Shown one piece after another: positions 1 through 6,592 of a DNA stretch of 13,113 bases. Position 1 is the first letter of the stretch. The number at the start of each line of letters is the position of its first letter. A program made the translations under genes and the position numbers. A model generated the notes under the pieces. The model was not told where the DNA came from. It saw nothing but the letters and a program-made list of their open reading frames with translations, and searched no databases. Source of the DNA: Limnochordia bacterium (GTDB taxonomy: Bacteria; Bacillota; Limnochordia; Darwinibacteriales; DTU012); the NCBI GenBank assembly GCA_007116995.1, contig SKHL01000061.1:1-13113 (forward strand), written 5' to 3'.

Positions 1-321
1 ACCCACTACTCTAGCTATACCAGCTGTGGGAGTTTCTAACCCACCTAGAATGCTAAGCAAGGTGGTCTTACCACTACCACTACTACCAATAATCGCACAG
101 AGTTCCGCTTTTTTTACATTAAGCTCTAGTCCTTGAAGGGCCATAACCTCTAAATCTGATACCTTATAAATCTTAACCAAATTATCACAGTTAATGATCT
201 TATCAGGATCAAAGGTCATAGGCTTTTGTATACGAACAAGATCCGCTAACTTACCCTTCCAACCACCTTGGGAACAAAGTTTGCTTCGCCAGATCAACGG
301 CAACTTGGCTATATTTCGCAT
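1..321 (-). CDS. ABC transporter ATP-binding protein, second ATPase of the efflux operon (partial, cut at left edge)
   Basis: This is the N-terminal 107 residues of an ABC ATPase that continues beyond base 1. A Walker A motif, GSSGSGKTT, is visible at about residues 79-87, followed by LLSILGGLETPTAG, typical of the LolD/MacB/FtsE class that powers FtsX-fold permeases. The ATG at 319-321 directly follows the permease stop codon (TAG then ATG) and has a GGGGAGGAAG ribosome site inside the end of the permease gene, so the two are translationally coupled. About 40 residues precede the usual start of the ABC domain (an N-terminal extension rich in K and R). An in-frame ATG at 217-219 (Met35) would give a normal-length start but lacks an equally good ribosome site. 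Signature, Walker B and H-loop lie outside the window. It probably pairs with the 951-aa permease just upstream; whether it forms a heterodimer with the ATPase at 4352-5038 is inference. Confidence 0.9.
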   Translation of the reverse strand, partial: MRNIAKLPLIWRSKLCSQGGWKGKLADLVRIQKPMTFDPDKIINCDNLVKIYKVSDLEVMALQGLELNVKKAELCAIIGSSGSGKTTLLSILGGLETPTAGIARVVG

Positions 322-3177
322 CTATACTTCCTCCCCTAATTTAATGGCTTGGTTAAGCTTCATCCTCGCTAGGATTATGCCTAATCCAATTAACCCAACA
401 AACAAAGTGCCACCTAACATAGCAAATATCCGGATTATGTCTTCTGACTGTACCACCACAATAAACGGTGGTACAACACCGGCAATACCTTGTGTTACTT
501 GCATGAAGGGAATGAACACGTAACTAACTATGGTTCCAAACACAGTCCCTAGTACCAAGGCTACTCCAACTGAAAGTAGCTGTTCAAGGCTGAGCATAGT
601 CAGCAACTGAGGGAACGATAATCCAATTGATCGCAATACACCAAACTGCAACATCCGATCCTTTAATGATAGAAAACTGTAGAGTAAAAAGCCAATCACT
701 GTGATCAATACCGAAACCACAAACACAATGGATAGCATACCGAAAAGTCCCATCCGCTGTGGATCGCGGCGACCCTGAATAATTCGAGATCTCGTATCAT
801 TAATATAGGAGACCCAAATATCTTCCTCTCGCAGCTCTTCAACCATAGGGGTTAATTGCGCCCCTTGCTCTAACCGTAACCAGACTTGGTATGGTTCAAT
901 TATATATTGGGAGTGTACATAATCTAAGTTTACCACCATAAAGGGGTACTCTCTTGGTTGGACGGATGGCCAGTAATCAACTATGCCAGCAACAAAGAAA
1001 TCCATCTCTCGATCGCCTACTCGTACACTGATCCAGTCACCTATTTGCATATTACTAGCTTCAAAGACGTCTCGAGAGACAATAGCTGCCTCTTCATAGA
1101 GAATCAAGGCGTTTAGATAGTAATTCATATGCTCTTGTGCTAAATCCTGCCTAAACCAAGCCACATGAGCAAAGTCTATTGGATCTATTCCAAGTAAGGT
1201 CCCTCGCTGACCATCAACTCCAGCGCGGTAGCGCATTACACGAGCTGCATCCACTACACCAGGTAAGTCTTTATGCAGATAAAAAGGCGGTTCTGCTCTT
1301 TCTTGCGGTTCGGCCTCATACATGCCTCCCAGATCATCTTCATCATAAAACCCACCCATAGATGATCCAGTAGACCAACGAGATTGGAAAACCACATCAC
1401 TGCCTACTTCATACATGATGCTATCTACATAATTATGATCTAAGGTGCGGGCAATAGATGCTCCATAAATACCTAAGGCTACCGTTAAGATGATGAAAAA
1501 CATCAACGGTGTAAAGCGCCCTGGATCCCTAGAGAATTGACGCAATGTCATAACTATGGAAATATCAGGTAACCGAGTTGTTATCCAAGCAAAGAACCGA
1601 ATGACTAAAGGCAAAATCCGTAACACAAACAACCCAGCAGAAACCAAAAACAGCACAGGAACTAGGAACAGCATCGGATCTAACAAGAGCTCTGACACTT
1701 CCGCTATTCCCGCTTTTAGTGCCTCGATCTGTTGAAGCAACGCACGGTAGCCATATGCACTAAAGGCTAACAGAATAAAATCTAAGTAGTACCTCTGCCA
1801 AACCGGAACAGCCCCACTGCGACCAATATCTTGCTTATAGCTGACAATGCTGTGTCGAGCTGCTGGTAAAACCTGAAACAAACAGCTAATTAAAGCTACA
1901 CCCGCAGCGGCAGATGCATACTTATACGCATTAATACCGATTACTGCAGGAAGTGGTTCGCGACCGACAAAACTGAGAAAGCCCGCAGCCGCTCCCATCA
2001 CCCTGGCGATAAACATTCCCAAATAAGGGCCGATTCCAATGGCCACTAAGCAGAGAATTCCCCACTCTAACGCAAATATAAGCATAATCTGTGGTACACA
2101 AGCTCCCCGACTCTTTAACATTGCAATTTCGTTTCTTCGTCGACGAACCGTTAAGCTAGCAGCTAATATTACATAATAAAGAATCATTCCCATAACTGGT
2201 AGACTCAAAATTAACAACAATTTCTGTAGAACTTCCGCTCTACTCATGAATGAACGTAGCGTGTTTGATGGACTACGAACATAACGGACATTTTCACTAA
2301 TTTGCTTTGCACGCGATTCTACAGTACGCAATCCATACACTAAACCCATTAGTTGGTGTACCCGAATCGATTGATGTTCAAAAACAAAGAACCAATCATA
2401 TCCATTAGGCTGGGTATCGTCTCTTTGTACTAACTCAGCAAACACCTCAGGTAAGACAAAGAAGGTTTGCTCAAAGGGTGGTCTGTTGACCCAAACGGGC
2501 TGGTTTAGGGATTCTTGATCAACTCTAAATATACCGACTACCTTTACATTAAGGGTTCTTCTTTCTTCTCCATCAGCTACTCGCAACGGATAGGTATATA
2601 ATCGATCCAGCATAATATTAAGAGAGTCGCGCGCCACTTCATCCACCATTACCTCTATAGTCTCATCAGTAATTCCGAACTCAGGACTAGGTAACCGTCC
2701 ATCGATAATGGTAATGCGGTCTTCAAGATCCGAAATATATTGAATATCTAAGTATCTTCGTTGGCTATAACCATCGGGTATAACCGGTTGTACCCACTTA
2801 CGCTCAATCCGGCCCATTTCTACTAAATGGAGTAGTTCCGAACCAAACTGTTGGGGTATATCTCGCCTCAACATTGTATCTAGTCTCTGAAATTCTTCCC
2901 ACGCTTCGTCTTGCGCTCGCCAGTCAGACCCTGATAAGATCACATGATAATCACGCCACTGATCATTAGCTATATGCACAACACCTGGCGGGTTTTGAGC
3001 ACTGCTTCGCTCTTCCCAATGGCGTACTAATGAAAACTGGAGAGATCCTTCACTGTACATGGGAATACTAGAGAATACTCCGACCGCAAGCACTAGACCT
3101 AATAGTAAAATCAACTCTAACTGCCAGTTATTGATGATCTGTTTAATCATAATCCATAATATGGTGAAAACTCCCAC
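322..3177 (-). CDS. FtsX/MacB-type ABC transporter permease, 951 aa, two FtsX modules
   Basis: This is a large integral membrane protein with about ten predicted helices: near residues 19-40, 316-345, 363-395, 418-440, 462-480, 501-530, 556-576, 809-837, 860-892 and 913-938. Two long soluble regions (about 41-315 and 577-808) would face outside. After the second helix comes RRRRNEIAMLKSRGA (345-359), and after the eighth LKDRMLQFGVLRSIGLS (838-854). These are the basic E/G-x-LRS-x-G coupling segments of FtsX-fold permeases, so the protein is two FtsX units fused in one chain. The family (MacB, LolCE, FtsX, BceB) acts as a mechanotransmitter for export of drugs, peptides or lipids. The start is GTG at 3175-3177, supported by AGGAAGGAAGG about 9-11 bases upstream; an internal ATG (Met10, 3148-3150) is less likely. 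It is preceded by an adaptor gene and followed without a gap by an ATPase gene. The substrate cannot be read from the sequence. Confidence 0.93.
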   Translation of the reverse strand: MGVFTILWIMIKQIINNWQLELILLLGLVLAVGVFSSIPMYSEGSLQFSLVRHWEERSSAQNPPGVVHIANDQWRDYHVILSGSDWRAQDEAWEEFQRLDTMLRRDIPQQFGSELLHLVEMGRIERKWVQPVIPDGYSQRRYLDIQYISDLEDRITIIDGRLPSPEFGITDETIEVMVDEVARDSLNIMLDRLYTYPLRVADGEERRTLNVKVVGIFRVDQESLNQPVWVNRPPFEQTFFVLPEVFAELVQRDDTQPNGYDWFFVFEHQSIRVHQLMGLVYGLRTVESRAKQISENVRYVRSPSNTLRSFMSRAEVLQKLLLILSLPVMGMILYYVILAASLTVRRRRNEIAMLKSRGACVPQIMLIFALEWGILCLVAIGIGPYLGMFIARVMGAAAGFLSFVGREPLPAVIGINAYKYASAAAGVALISCLFQVLPAARHSIVSYKQDIGRSGAVPVWQRYYLDFILLAFSAYGYRALLQQIEALKAGIAEVSELLLDPMLFLVPVLFLVSAGLFVLRILPLVIRFFAWITTRLPDISIVMTLRQFSRDPGRFTPLMFFIILTVALGIYGASIARTLDHNYVDSIMYEVGSDVVFQSRWSTGSSMGGFYDEDDLGGMYEAEPQERAEPPFYLHKDLPGVVDAARVMRYRAGVDGQRGTLLGIDPIDFAHVAWFRQDLAQEHMNYYLNALILYEEAAIVSRDVFEASNMQIGDWISVRVGDREMDFFVAGIVDYWPSVQPREYPFMVVNLDYVHSQYIIEPYQVWLRLEQGAQLTPMVEELREEDIWVSYINDTRSRIIQGRRDPQRMGLFGMLSIVFVVSVLITVIGFLLYSFLSLKDRMLQFGVLRSIGLSFPQLLTMLSLEQLLSVGVALVLGTVFGTIVSYVFIPFMQVTQGIAGVVPPFIVVVQSEDIIRIFAMLGGTLFVGLIGLGIILARMKLNQAIKLGEEV

Positions 3178-3218
3178 TGATCACAACACCTTCCTTCCTC
3201 GCTGCTTAAATCAGCAAC

Positions 3219-3244
3219 TGTACCACCTGAAAACAGGTGGTACA
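3219..3244. repeat. Perfect intergenic hairpin, 11-bp arms and AAAA loop
   Basis: The arms TGTACCACCTG (3219-3229) and CAGGTGGTACA (3234-3244) are exact reverse complements around a 4-base loop. The hairpin lies in the 140-bp gap between the adaptor gene and the permease gene. Neither strand has a T-run after it, so it is not a typical terminator. It may be an mRNA processing or stability element, an attenuation-like structure, or a protein-binding dyad. The 9-mer TACCACCTG of its arm is also found in the operon promoter at about 5118-5126. Confidence 0.7.
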
Positions 3245-3317
3245 CACATCCTGTACCCATATCACCAGACTTCCGATTTTCCGTTACTTCGGTGGTGTAA
3301 TCCAATGACATCTGGGT

Positions 3318-4340
3318 CTACCTGGCAATTACCTGTTGGCCTTCTTCTAACCCTCTAATGATTTCTACATGGGTTTGGCTCTCAATACCGGTCTCAACAT
3401 CCACTTCACGACGAGTATCTCCTTCAATCACCCGAACAAATGTGCGTCCCTGGAACTCTCGTACCGCTGATCGTGGGAGTAATAAAGCGTTTTCTCGCTC
3501 TTGAATTAACACACGTGTTTGTAGCAAGGAATTAAAGTTAAGCGTTACATCAGAATCAACTAAAGAAAGAATAACTGTGCTGTCTGTTTGGATAGAAAAC
3601 CGAGTACCTGAAGTTGGTACTATTTCCACTACAGCTTCAACATCAAGACCTGTTTGTAACCGGATCATGGCTCGTTGCCCGGGAGCTATCAGCCGAAGCT
3701 GGTGTGCGCCTATATTCATGTGTAACTCTAGCTGCGTCGGGTCGGCAATGGTAATCACGTTTCGGAATTCTTCCACTGTCTCGGCCTTACGCATATTAAT
3801 CGCTGTAACTTGACCGCGGAATGGAGCATATATGGTAATAGCCTCGACTTGTTTTTCTAGACGTTCAAACCCTAGGCGAGTTCTTTCGTAATCAATTTCA
3901 GCCATCCGCAAATCAAATGGATTAACAAATCCTTCTGTTCTAGCTAGGTTTTGTACCCGTTCTAAACGCATCCGATCCCTCTCTAGATCTAGTTTTGCAA
4001 GGGTGTACCGATGGTCTAAATCTCCAGCCTCTAACCGCGCCAAGGGTTGTCCTGGATCCACCCATTCATCGTATTTAACAAAAATATCTGCTATCCGTCC
4101 TCGTTGCGTAAAAAACAAAGATTCCTCTTGCTGGGCGCCTACTCTAGATAGGCCAGACACTTCTTGCGCAATATATCCCCTTGTTACCTGATGAGTTACA
4201 ATACGTGGTGCTGGAGGTTCTAATAATGGTGGTGGTGCATCAATCGTTTCTACGGGTAATAGTGCACATCCACTCACAACCAACCCCATGATCAATACTG
4301 CTGTTAATTTCATCTTATTTATACTCTGGGTTCCCTGCAT
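3318..4340 (-). CDS. Membrane-fusion (adaptor) lipoprotein, HlyD/MacA-like
   Basis: The product is 340 residues if translated from the ATG at 4338-4340. It starts with a lipoprotein signal, KMKLTAVLIMGLVVSGC, with lipobox VSGC and a lipidated Cys at residue 25, then a Pro-rich linker. Next come a barrel-sandwich half (RGRIADIFVKYDEWVDPGQPLARLEAGDL, typical lipoyl-like), a helical hairpin (about 109-167, rich in E, R and L), the returning half APFRGQVTAINMRKAETV, and a beta-barrel and C-terminal domain ending LPRSAVREFQGRTFV...GLEEGQQVIAR. This order is that of RND/MacA periplasmic adaptor proteins, which link a permease to outer layers. The open frame begins at a GTG (4347-4349), but AGGAG at 4349-4353 overlaps that codon and stands 8 bases before the ATG at 4340, so the ATG is preferred. 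The ribosome site overlaps the stop of the preceding ATPase gene, so translation is coupled. Confidence 0.9.
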   Translation of the reverse strand: MQGTQSINKMKLTAVLIMGLVVSGCALLPVETIDAPPPLLEPPAPRIVTHQVTRGYIAQEVSGLSRVGAQQEESLFFTQRGRIADIFVKYDEWVDPGQPLARLEAGDLDHRYTLAKLDLERDRMRLERVQNLARTEGFVNPFDLRMAEIDYERTRLGFERLEKQVEAITIYAPFRGQVTAINMRKAETVEEFRNVITIADPTQLELHMNIGAHQLRLIAPGQRAMIRLQTGLDVEAVVEIVPTSGTRFSIQTDSTVILSLVDSDVTLNFNSLLQTRVLIQERENALLLPRSAVREFQGRTFVRVIEGDTRREVDVETGIESQTHVEIIRGLEEGQQVIAR

Positions 4341-4351
4341 ACCTGTCACTC

Positions 4352-5038
4352 CTAACGTATAATTTCTCCATCCTGTATTTCAAAAACCAGGTCACCATAT
4401 TCCATAAAAGCGGGATCATGAGTAGTTAAGCAGATAGTTATACCACCTTCATCCACCATCGTTCGGAATAACTGCATAATCTGTATCCCTGTACGAAAAT
4501 CTACTTCACCTGTTGGTTCGTCGGCCATGATCAGAGCTGGTTTATTAACTAAGGCGCGGGCAATACCCACCCGCTGTTGTTCACCTCCACTCATCTCAAA
4601 AGTCCGGTGGGTGCCCCGTTTTCTAAGGCCTACAATATCTAGGCACTCTAGGGTGCGGGCTTGACGTTCCTTCCATGACTTTCGTGTAATACGCATGGGC
4701 AGTTCCACATTTTCAAAGGCTGAGAGGGTTTGAATTAATGCAAATGTCTGAAATACGAATCCCACCTGTTGCCGTCTCCAAAGAGTGAGTTGGCGATCGG
4801 AAAACTTCCCTAAGTCTCTACCTTTAAACAACATCTCACCCTTGGTGGGTTGATCTAAACCTCCCATAATGTTTAAGACTGTAGTTTTACCCGAACCCGA
4901 TGGTCCCTTTAGAATTATGAGCTTGTTTTCTGGTATTTTTATGCTTACGCCACGTAGGGCGTGGACATCTTTCCCATCGACATGATATGTACGTTCCACC
5001 CCGCGTAACTCCACTATTGGCTCATTACCTGCGTCCAT
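4352..5038 (-). CDS. ABC transporter ATP-binding protein, LolD/MacB class
   Basis: This is a complete 228-residue nucleotide-binding subunit. It has Walker A GPSGSGKTT (45-53), Q-loop Gln97 in VGFVFQTFALIQTLSAFENV, signature MSGGEQQRVGIARAL (149-163), Walker B LIMADEPTGEVD (169-180) with catalytic Glu174, and H-loop His207 in LTTHDP. The LIQTLSAFENVELPM segment is typical of ATPases that serve FtsX-fold permeases. The D-loop reads GEVD where most relatives have GNLD or GALD. ATG at 5036-5038 is preceded by AAAGGAGG with 7-base spacing. It is the first gene of the operon behind the promoter at 5114-5142 and directly precedes the adaptor gene. It should couple ATP hydrolysis to the 951-aa permease, alone or with the second ATPase. 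Confidence 0.94.
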   Translation of the reverse strand: MDAGNEPIVELRGVERTYHVDGKDVHALRGVSIKIPENKLIILKGPSGSGKTTVLNIMGGLDQPTKGEMLFKGRDLGKFSDRQLTLWRRQQVGFVFQTFALIQTLSAFENVELPMRITRKSWKERQARTLECLDIVGLRKRGTHRTFEMSGGEQQRVGIARALVNKPALIMADEPTGEVDFRTGIQIMQLFRTMVDEGGITICLTTHDPAFMEYGDLVFEIQDGEIIR

Positions 5039-5090
5039 TAAACAGCCTCCTTTTGGTTCCGTCTTTATAGATCTTCCGAGGATTACCTAC

Positions 5091-5104
5091 TGGATAATTA
5101 TCAA
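5091..5104. promoter_or_regulatory. Palindrome just downstream of the operon -10: candidate MarR operator
   Basis: GATAATTATC (5093-5102) is a perfect 10-bp palindrome, extended by a T/A match at 5091 and 5104. It starts about 10 bases downstream of the -10 hexamer, within the first transcribed bases. MarR-family dimers bind AT-rich inverted repeats in such places. The marR-like gene lies immediately upstream, so repression through this site is plausible, but an AT-rich 10-mer can also occur by chance. Confidence 0.35.
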
Positions 5105-5113
5105 CTCCAGAAT

Positions 5114-5142
5114 AGTATACCACCTGTTGCATGATATGTAAA
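5114..5142 (-). promoter_or_regulatory. Sigma-A type promoter of the efflux operon
   Basis: On the minus strand, TTTACA (5137-5142) and TATACT (5114-5119) are separated by exactly 17 bases. Each matches the TTGACA/TATAAT consensus at five of six positions. An AT-rich stretch upstream (5143-5160) could serve as an UP element. Transcription would start near 5107, giving a leader of about 70 bases before the ATPase start at 5038. The remaining bases 5143-5298, back to the marR stop, hold no gene that I can support. Confidence 0.75.
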
Positions 5143-5298
5143 TAATAATTTATTAAAATGTTAGCAAGACTACCCAGCCACAATTGCAATAGCGAATGCA
5201 CCCCCCGTGCTGGGGAAAAGTCAAGCAGCAGCAAGTTTTTCGGCATGGAAAGCTTGTAATAGTGTTAGATACCCAAGAATCTTTGCTTGATTTTTCTC

Positions 5299-5739
5299 TT
5301 AACGCAACGAATCTACTGAATTAGATAATCGTTCCAGCAAGGAAACAAGCTGAGCTTGCTCCTCGGAATCAAATCCGGCCAAACATTCAGCAAGTACCTC
5401 TTGTCGGGTAACTAACACTTTCTTAAGTAACTCTTCACCTGCATCTGTGACCTGAACCTTTACACTACGACGATCGACTAGGTCTCGAACCCGACTGACT
5501 AGACCTTTCTCCTCAAGTCGATCCACAATACCGGTCACAGTGGCAGATGTTAGATATAGATGCTGGCAAAGATTCTTCATTGAAGGGTTATCTTTCCGAC
5601 GACAAAACAATAGTGCATGGAATTGTGGCGGTGTTAAATCGAACTCAACCACGATAGAATGGGCATGAGCGCTTAACTTACGTGTTATTCGGCGTAATAA
5701 CCCATCTAAATCACTGTACAAGGACTCATCTAGTTCCAC
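5299..5739 (-). CDS. MarR-family transcriptional regulator
   Basis: This is a 146-residue winged-helix regulator of normal MarR length. N- and C-terminal helices (about 1-35 and 110-146) form the dimer interface. The DNA-binding core runs through LTPPQFHALLFC, MKNLCQHLYLTSATVTGIVDRLEEKGLV (helix-turn-helix) and RVRDLVDRRSVKVQVTDAGEELL, where D-x-x-D-R-R-S is the wing hallmark. The GTG start at 5737-5739 has GGGAGG 7 bases upstream. It sits 260 bp before the efflux operon on the same strand. MarR proteins typically repress neighbouring efflux genes and release DNA on binding a phenolic or drug-like ligand, so control of that operon, and perhaps of itself, is likely but inferred. No clear -35/-10 pair for its own gene was seen; the DNA upstream is IS110-derived. 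Confidence 0.92.
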   Translation of the reverse strand: MELDESLYSDLDGLLRRITRKLSAHAHSIVVEFDLTPPQFHALLFCRRKDNPSMKNLCQHLYLTSATVTGIVDRLEEKGLVSRVRDLVDRRSVKVQVTDAGEELLKKVLVTRQEVLAECLAGFDSEEQAQLVSLLERLSNSVDSLR

Positions 5740-5775
5740 AGAACTACCTCCCTTAATATACTTTCTTTTACTCGT

Positions 5776-6015
5776 TCATTCTCTTTTTTTCGAAGTATTA
5801 CGTATTGAAATCATTGAGCCAATCTCTAGAATATATGCCATCCAGTTATCTAAGGCTGTGTAGGCTTGCGCGGAACTCTTAAACTTCAGCAACTTGCCTA
5901 TTTCAATCCCTAGGAAATCAAACGCACGGGCATAGTGTGTGTCCTTTCCAATATCAGTTTCAACCACCAAAATCTTCGAGTGTACTTGCAATTTATTCTC
6001 ATTTTGGATATTCAA
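5776..6015 (-). pseudogene. IS110-family transposase, N-terminal remnant
   Basis: Residues 14-58 carry the start of the DEDD (RuvC-like) domain of IS110 transposases: LVVETDIGKDTHYARAFDF, then GIEIGKLLKFKSSAQAYTALDNWM. In the family this reads V-G-I-D-x-x-K, with the Asp as first catalytic residue. Here the Asp is kept but the Gly is replaced by Glu. After the Trp-Met near residue 59 similarity ends in about 20 unrelated residues and a stop, whereas full proteins have about 300-420 residues including the C-terminal Tnp20 serine domain. The frame opens with a TTG (6013-6015) without a near ribosome site. It is a 5' relic created by deletion, and the break point lies only about 60-100 bp before the marR start. 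Confidence 0.8.
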
Positions 6016-6258
6016 AGTCCATTTATAGTCATTACAGGAATGCTCCTCTCCTCAAGATAATGCATTTCTGCCATTTTACTGCCCTCACTAGGGTTCATAT
6101 CGAATATTTCGCCAGTTTTTTGCCACTTCCTGCCTCATGTCTTAACTCTGATTATATCTGCGATATCGTTCGTCATGGTATACCTAGATTCCTGCTAAGA
6201 AGAACATTTAGTCCTCGTCGCTTCATTGTCTCCTAACAAAGACTAAGTCACTCTGAGG
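6016..6258 (-). ncRNA. Possible IS110 left-end non-coding region (bridge-RNA locus), speculative
   Basis: These 243 bases separate the 3' end of intron remnant B from the IS110 transposase start and contain no supported gene. In the IS110 group the left-end non-coding DNA upstream of the transposase encodes the bridge RNA with two guide loops. Position, orientation and length fit. Small hairpins can be seen on the minus strand: TTAGTC paired with GACTAA around an inner TTGT/ACAA, ATATC-GCA-GATAT, CGAA-ATA-TTCG and CCC-TAGTGA-GGG. I cannot assign target and donor loops from sequence alone. The right end of the element is missing, so cognate guide matches cannot be tested here. Confidence 0.3.
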
Positions 6259-6518
6259 ATCGGGTAGGAGGCTACCCATTAATCTAGTAGCCTCCCTCCC
6301 CACCGTACGTACCGCTCGGTGTACGCCAGTTCCATAGATTGCGCTATTGCTCGTCGATAGTAATCCGAGAAGAATATGAAGCCAAGAAATTTCACTCTAC
6401 CTACGTAGTCAACCAGCGCTTTCTGCCGGTTTACTCTGGGGAAAAGCTTCTCCTCCATAAACGGTAGAATGTTTTGTCGTGTGCGTTCAGCAGCTCGTCT
6501 ACTTTTGCAGTTCCAATT
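6259..6518 (-). mobile_element. Group II intron remnant B (RT scrap, domains V-VI, 3' end)
   Basis: Read on the minus strand, this stretch ends in a domain V-like hairpin (6298-6332), a domain VI-like hairpin with arms GGAGGCTAC and GTAGCCTCC, and the 3' terminus CTACCCGAT (T at 6259). The same end closes remnant A at 8380, and the two ends are highly similar over about 80 bases. In B the domain V stem is damaged. Where A has GAAGCGCCGTA, B has GAACTGGCGTA, so the CGC catalytic triad of class C introns becomes TGG and a G-G mismatch enters the stem. All 5' domains are missing. It cannot be an active ribozyme. Confidence 0.75.
6345..6512 (-). pseudogene. Group II intron reverse transcriptase/maturase fragment
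   Basis: About 55 codons inside remnant B read CKSRRAAERTRQNILPFMEE, then KLFPRVNRQKALVDY and VGRVKFLGFIFF. This is the RT segment just after the YADD motif (domains 6-7: KSRRAAER, KL..KVN..K..V, KFLGF). The YADD catalytic box, everything before it, and the thumb and maturase domains after it are gone. The open frame runs on through domain V to a TAG at 6279-6281, and its upstream 25 codons come from the IS1634 end, so the 101-codon frame is not a real gene. Confidence 0.75.
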
Positions 6519-6571
6519 AAACACAACGAGCCGTAACCTTTTTATATTAGGAATTACGGCTCGTTGTGTTT
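6519..6571. terminator. 18-bp hairpin at the right end of the IS1634 element, terminator-like
   Basis: AAACACAACGAGCCGTAA (6519-6536) and its exact complement TTACGGCTCGTTGTGTTT (6554-6571) enclose a 17-base loop. On the plus strand the stem runs into TTTTT, as in an intrinsic terminator, so it could stop transcription entering the element from outside. On the minus strand it lies 22 bases after the transposase stop and is followed by TTTAATT, so it may also end transposase mRNA. Its outer arm coincides with the probable IS end. Confidence 0.6.
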
Positions 6572-6592
6572 TTCGTGAAACCATAGCGAATA

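Noticed and set aside
4341..4349. GTG at 4347-4349 as start of the adaptor lipoprotein
   Set aside because: The AGGAG ribosome site overlaps this GTG, while it has ideal spacing to the ATG at 4340. The difference is only three codons.
5200..5219. Small CCCC/GGGG hairpin after marR as a terminator
   Set aside because: The stem is only four pairs and no T-run follows on the minus strand, so I do not call it a marR terminator.
5025..5246. 73-codon open frame on the minus strand ahead of the ATPase gene
   Set aside because: It runs through the operon promoter, the candidate operator and the ATPase ribosome site, overlaps the ATPase start, and shows no family resemblance.
5937..6236. Plus-strand open frame of 99 codons
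   Set aside because: It overlaps the IS110 relic and its left end in antisense, with no recognisable motif or ribosome site.
6513..6584. First 25 codons of the 101-codon frame at 6279-6584 as part of a protein
   Set aside because: They are read through the hairpin at the end of the IS1634 element and are unrelated to the RT fragment that follows.
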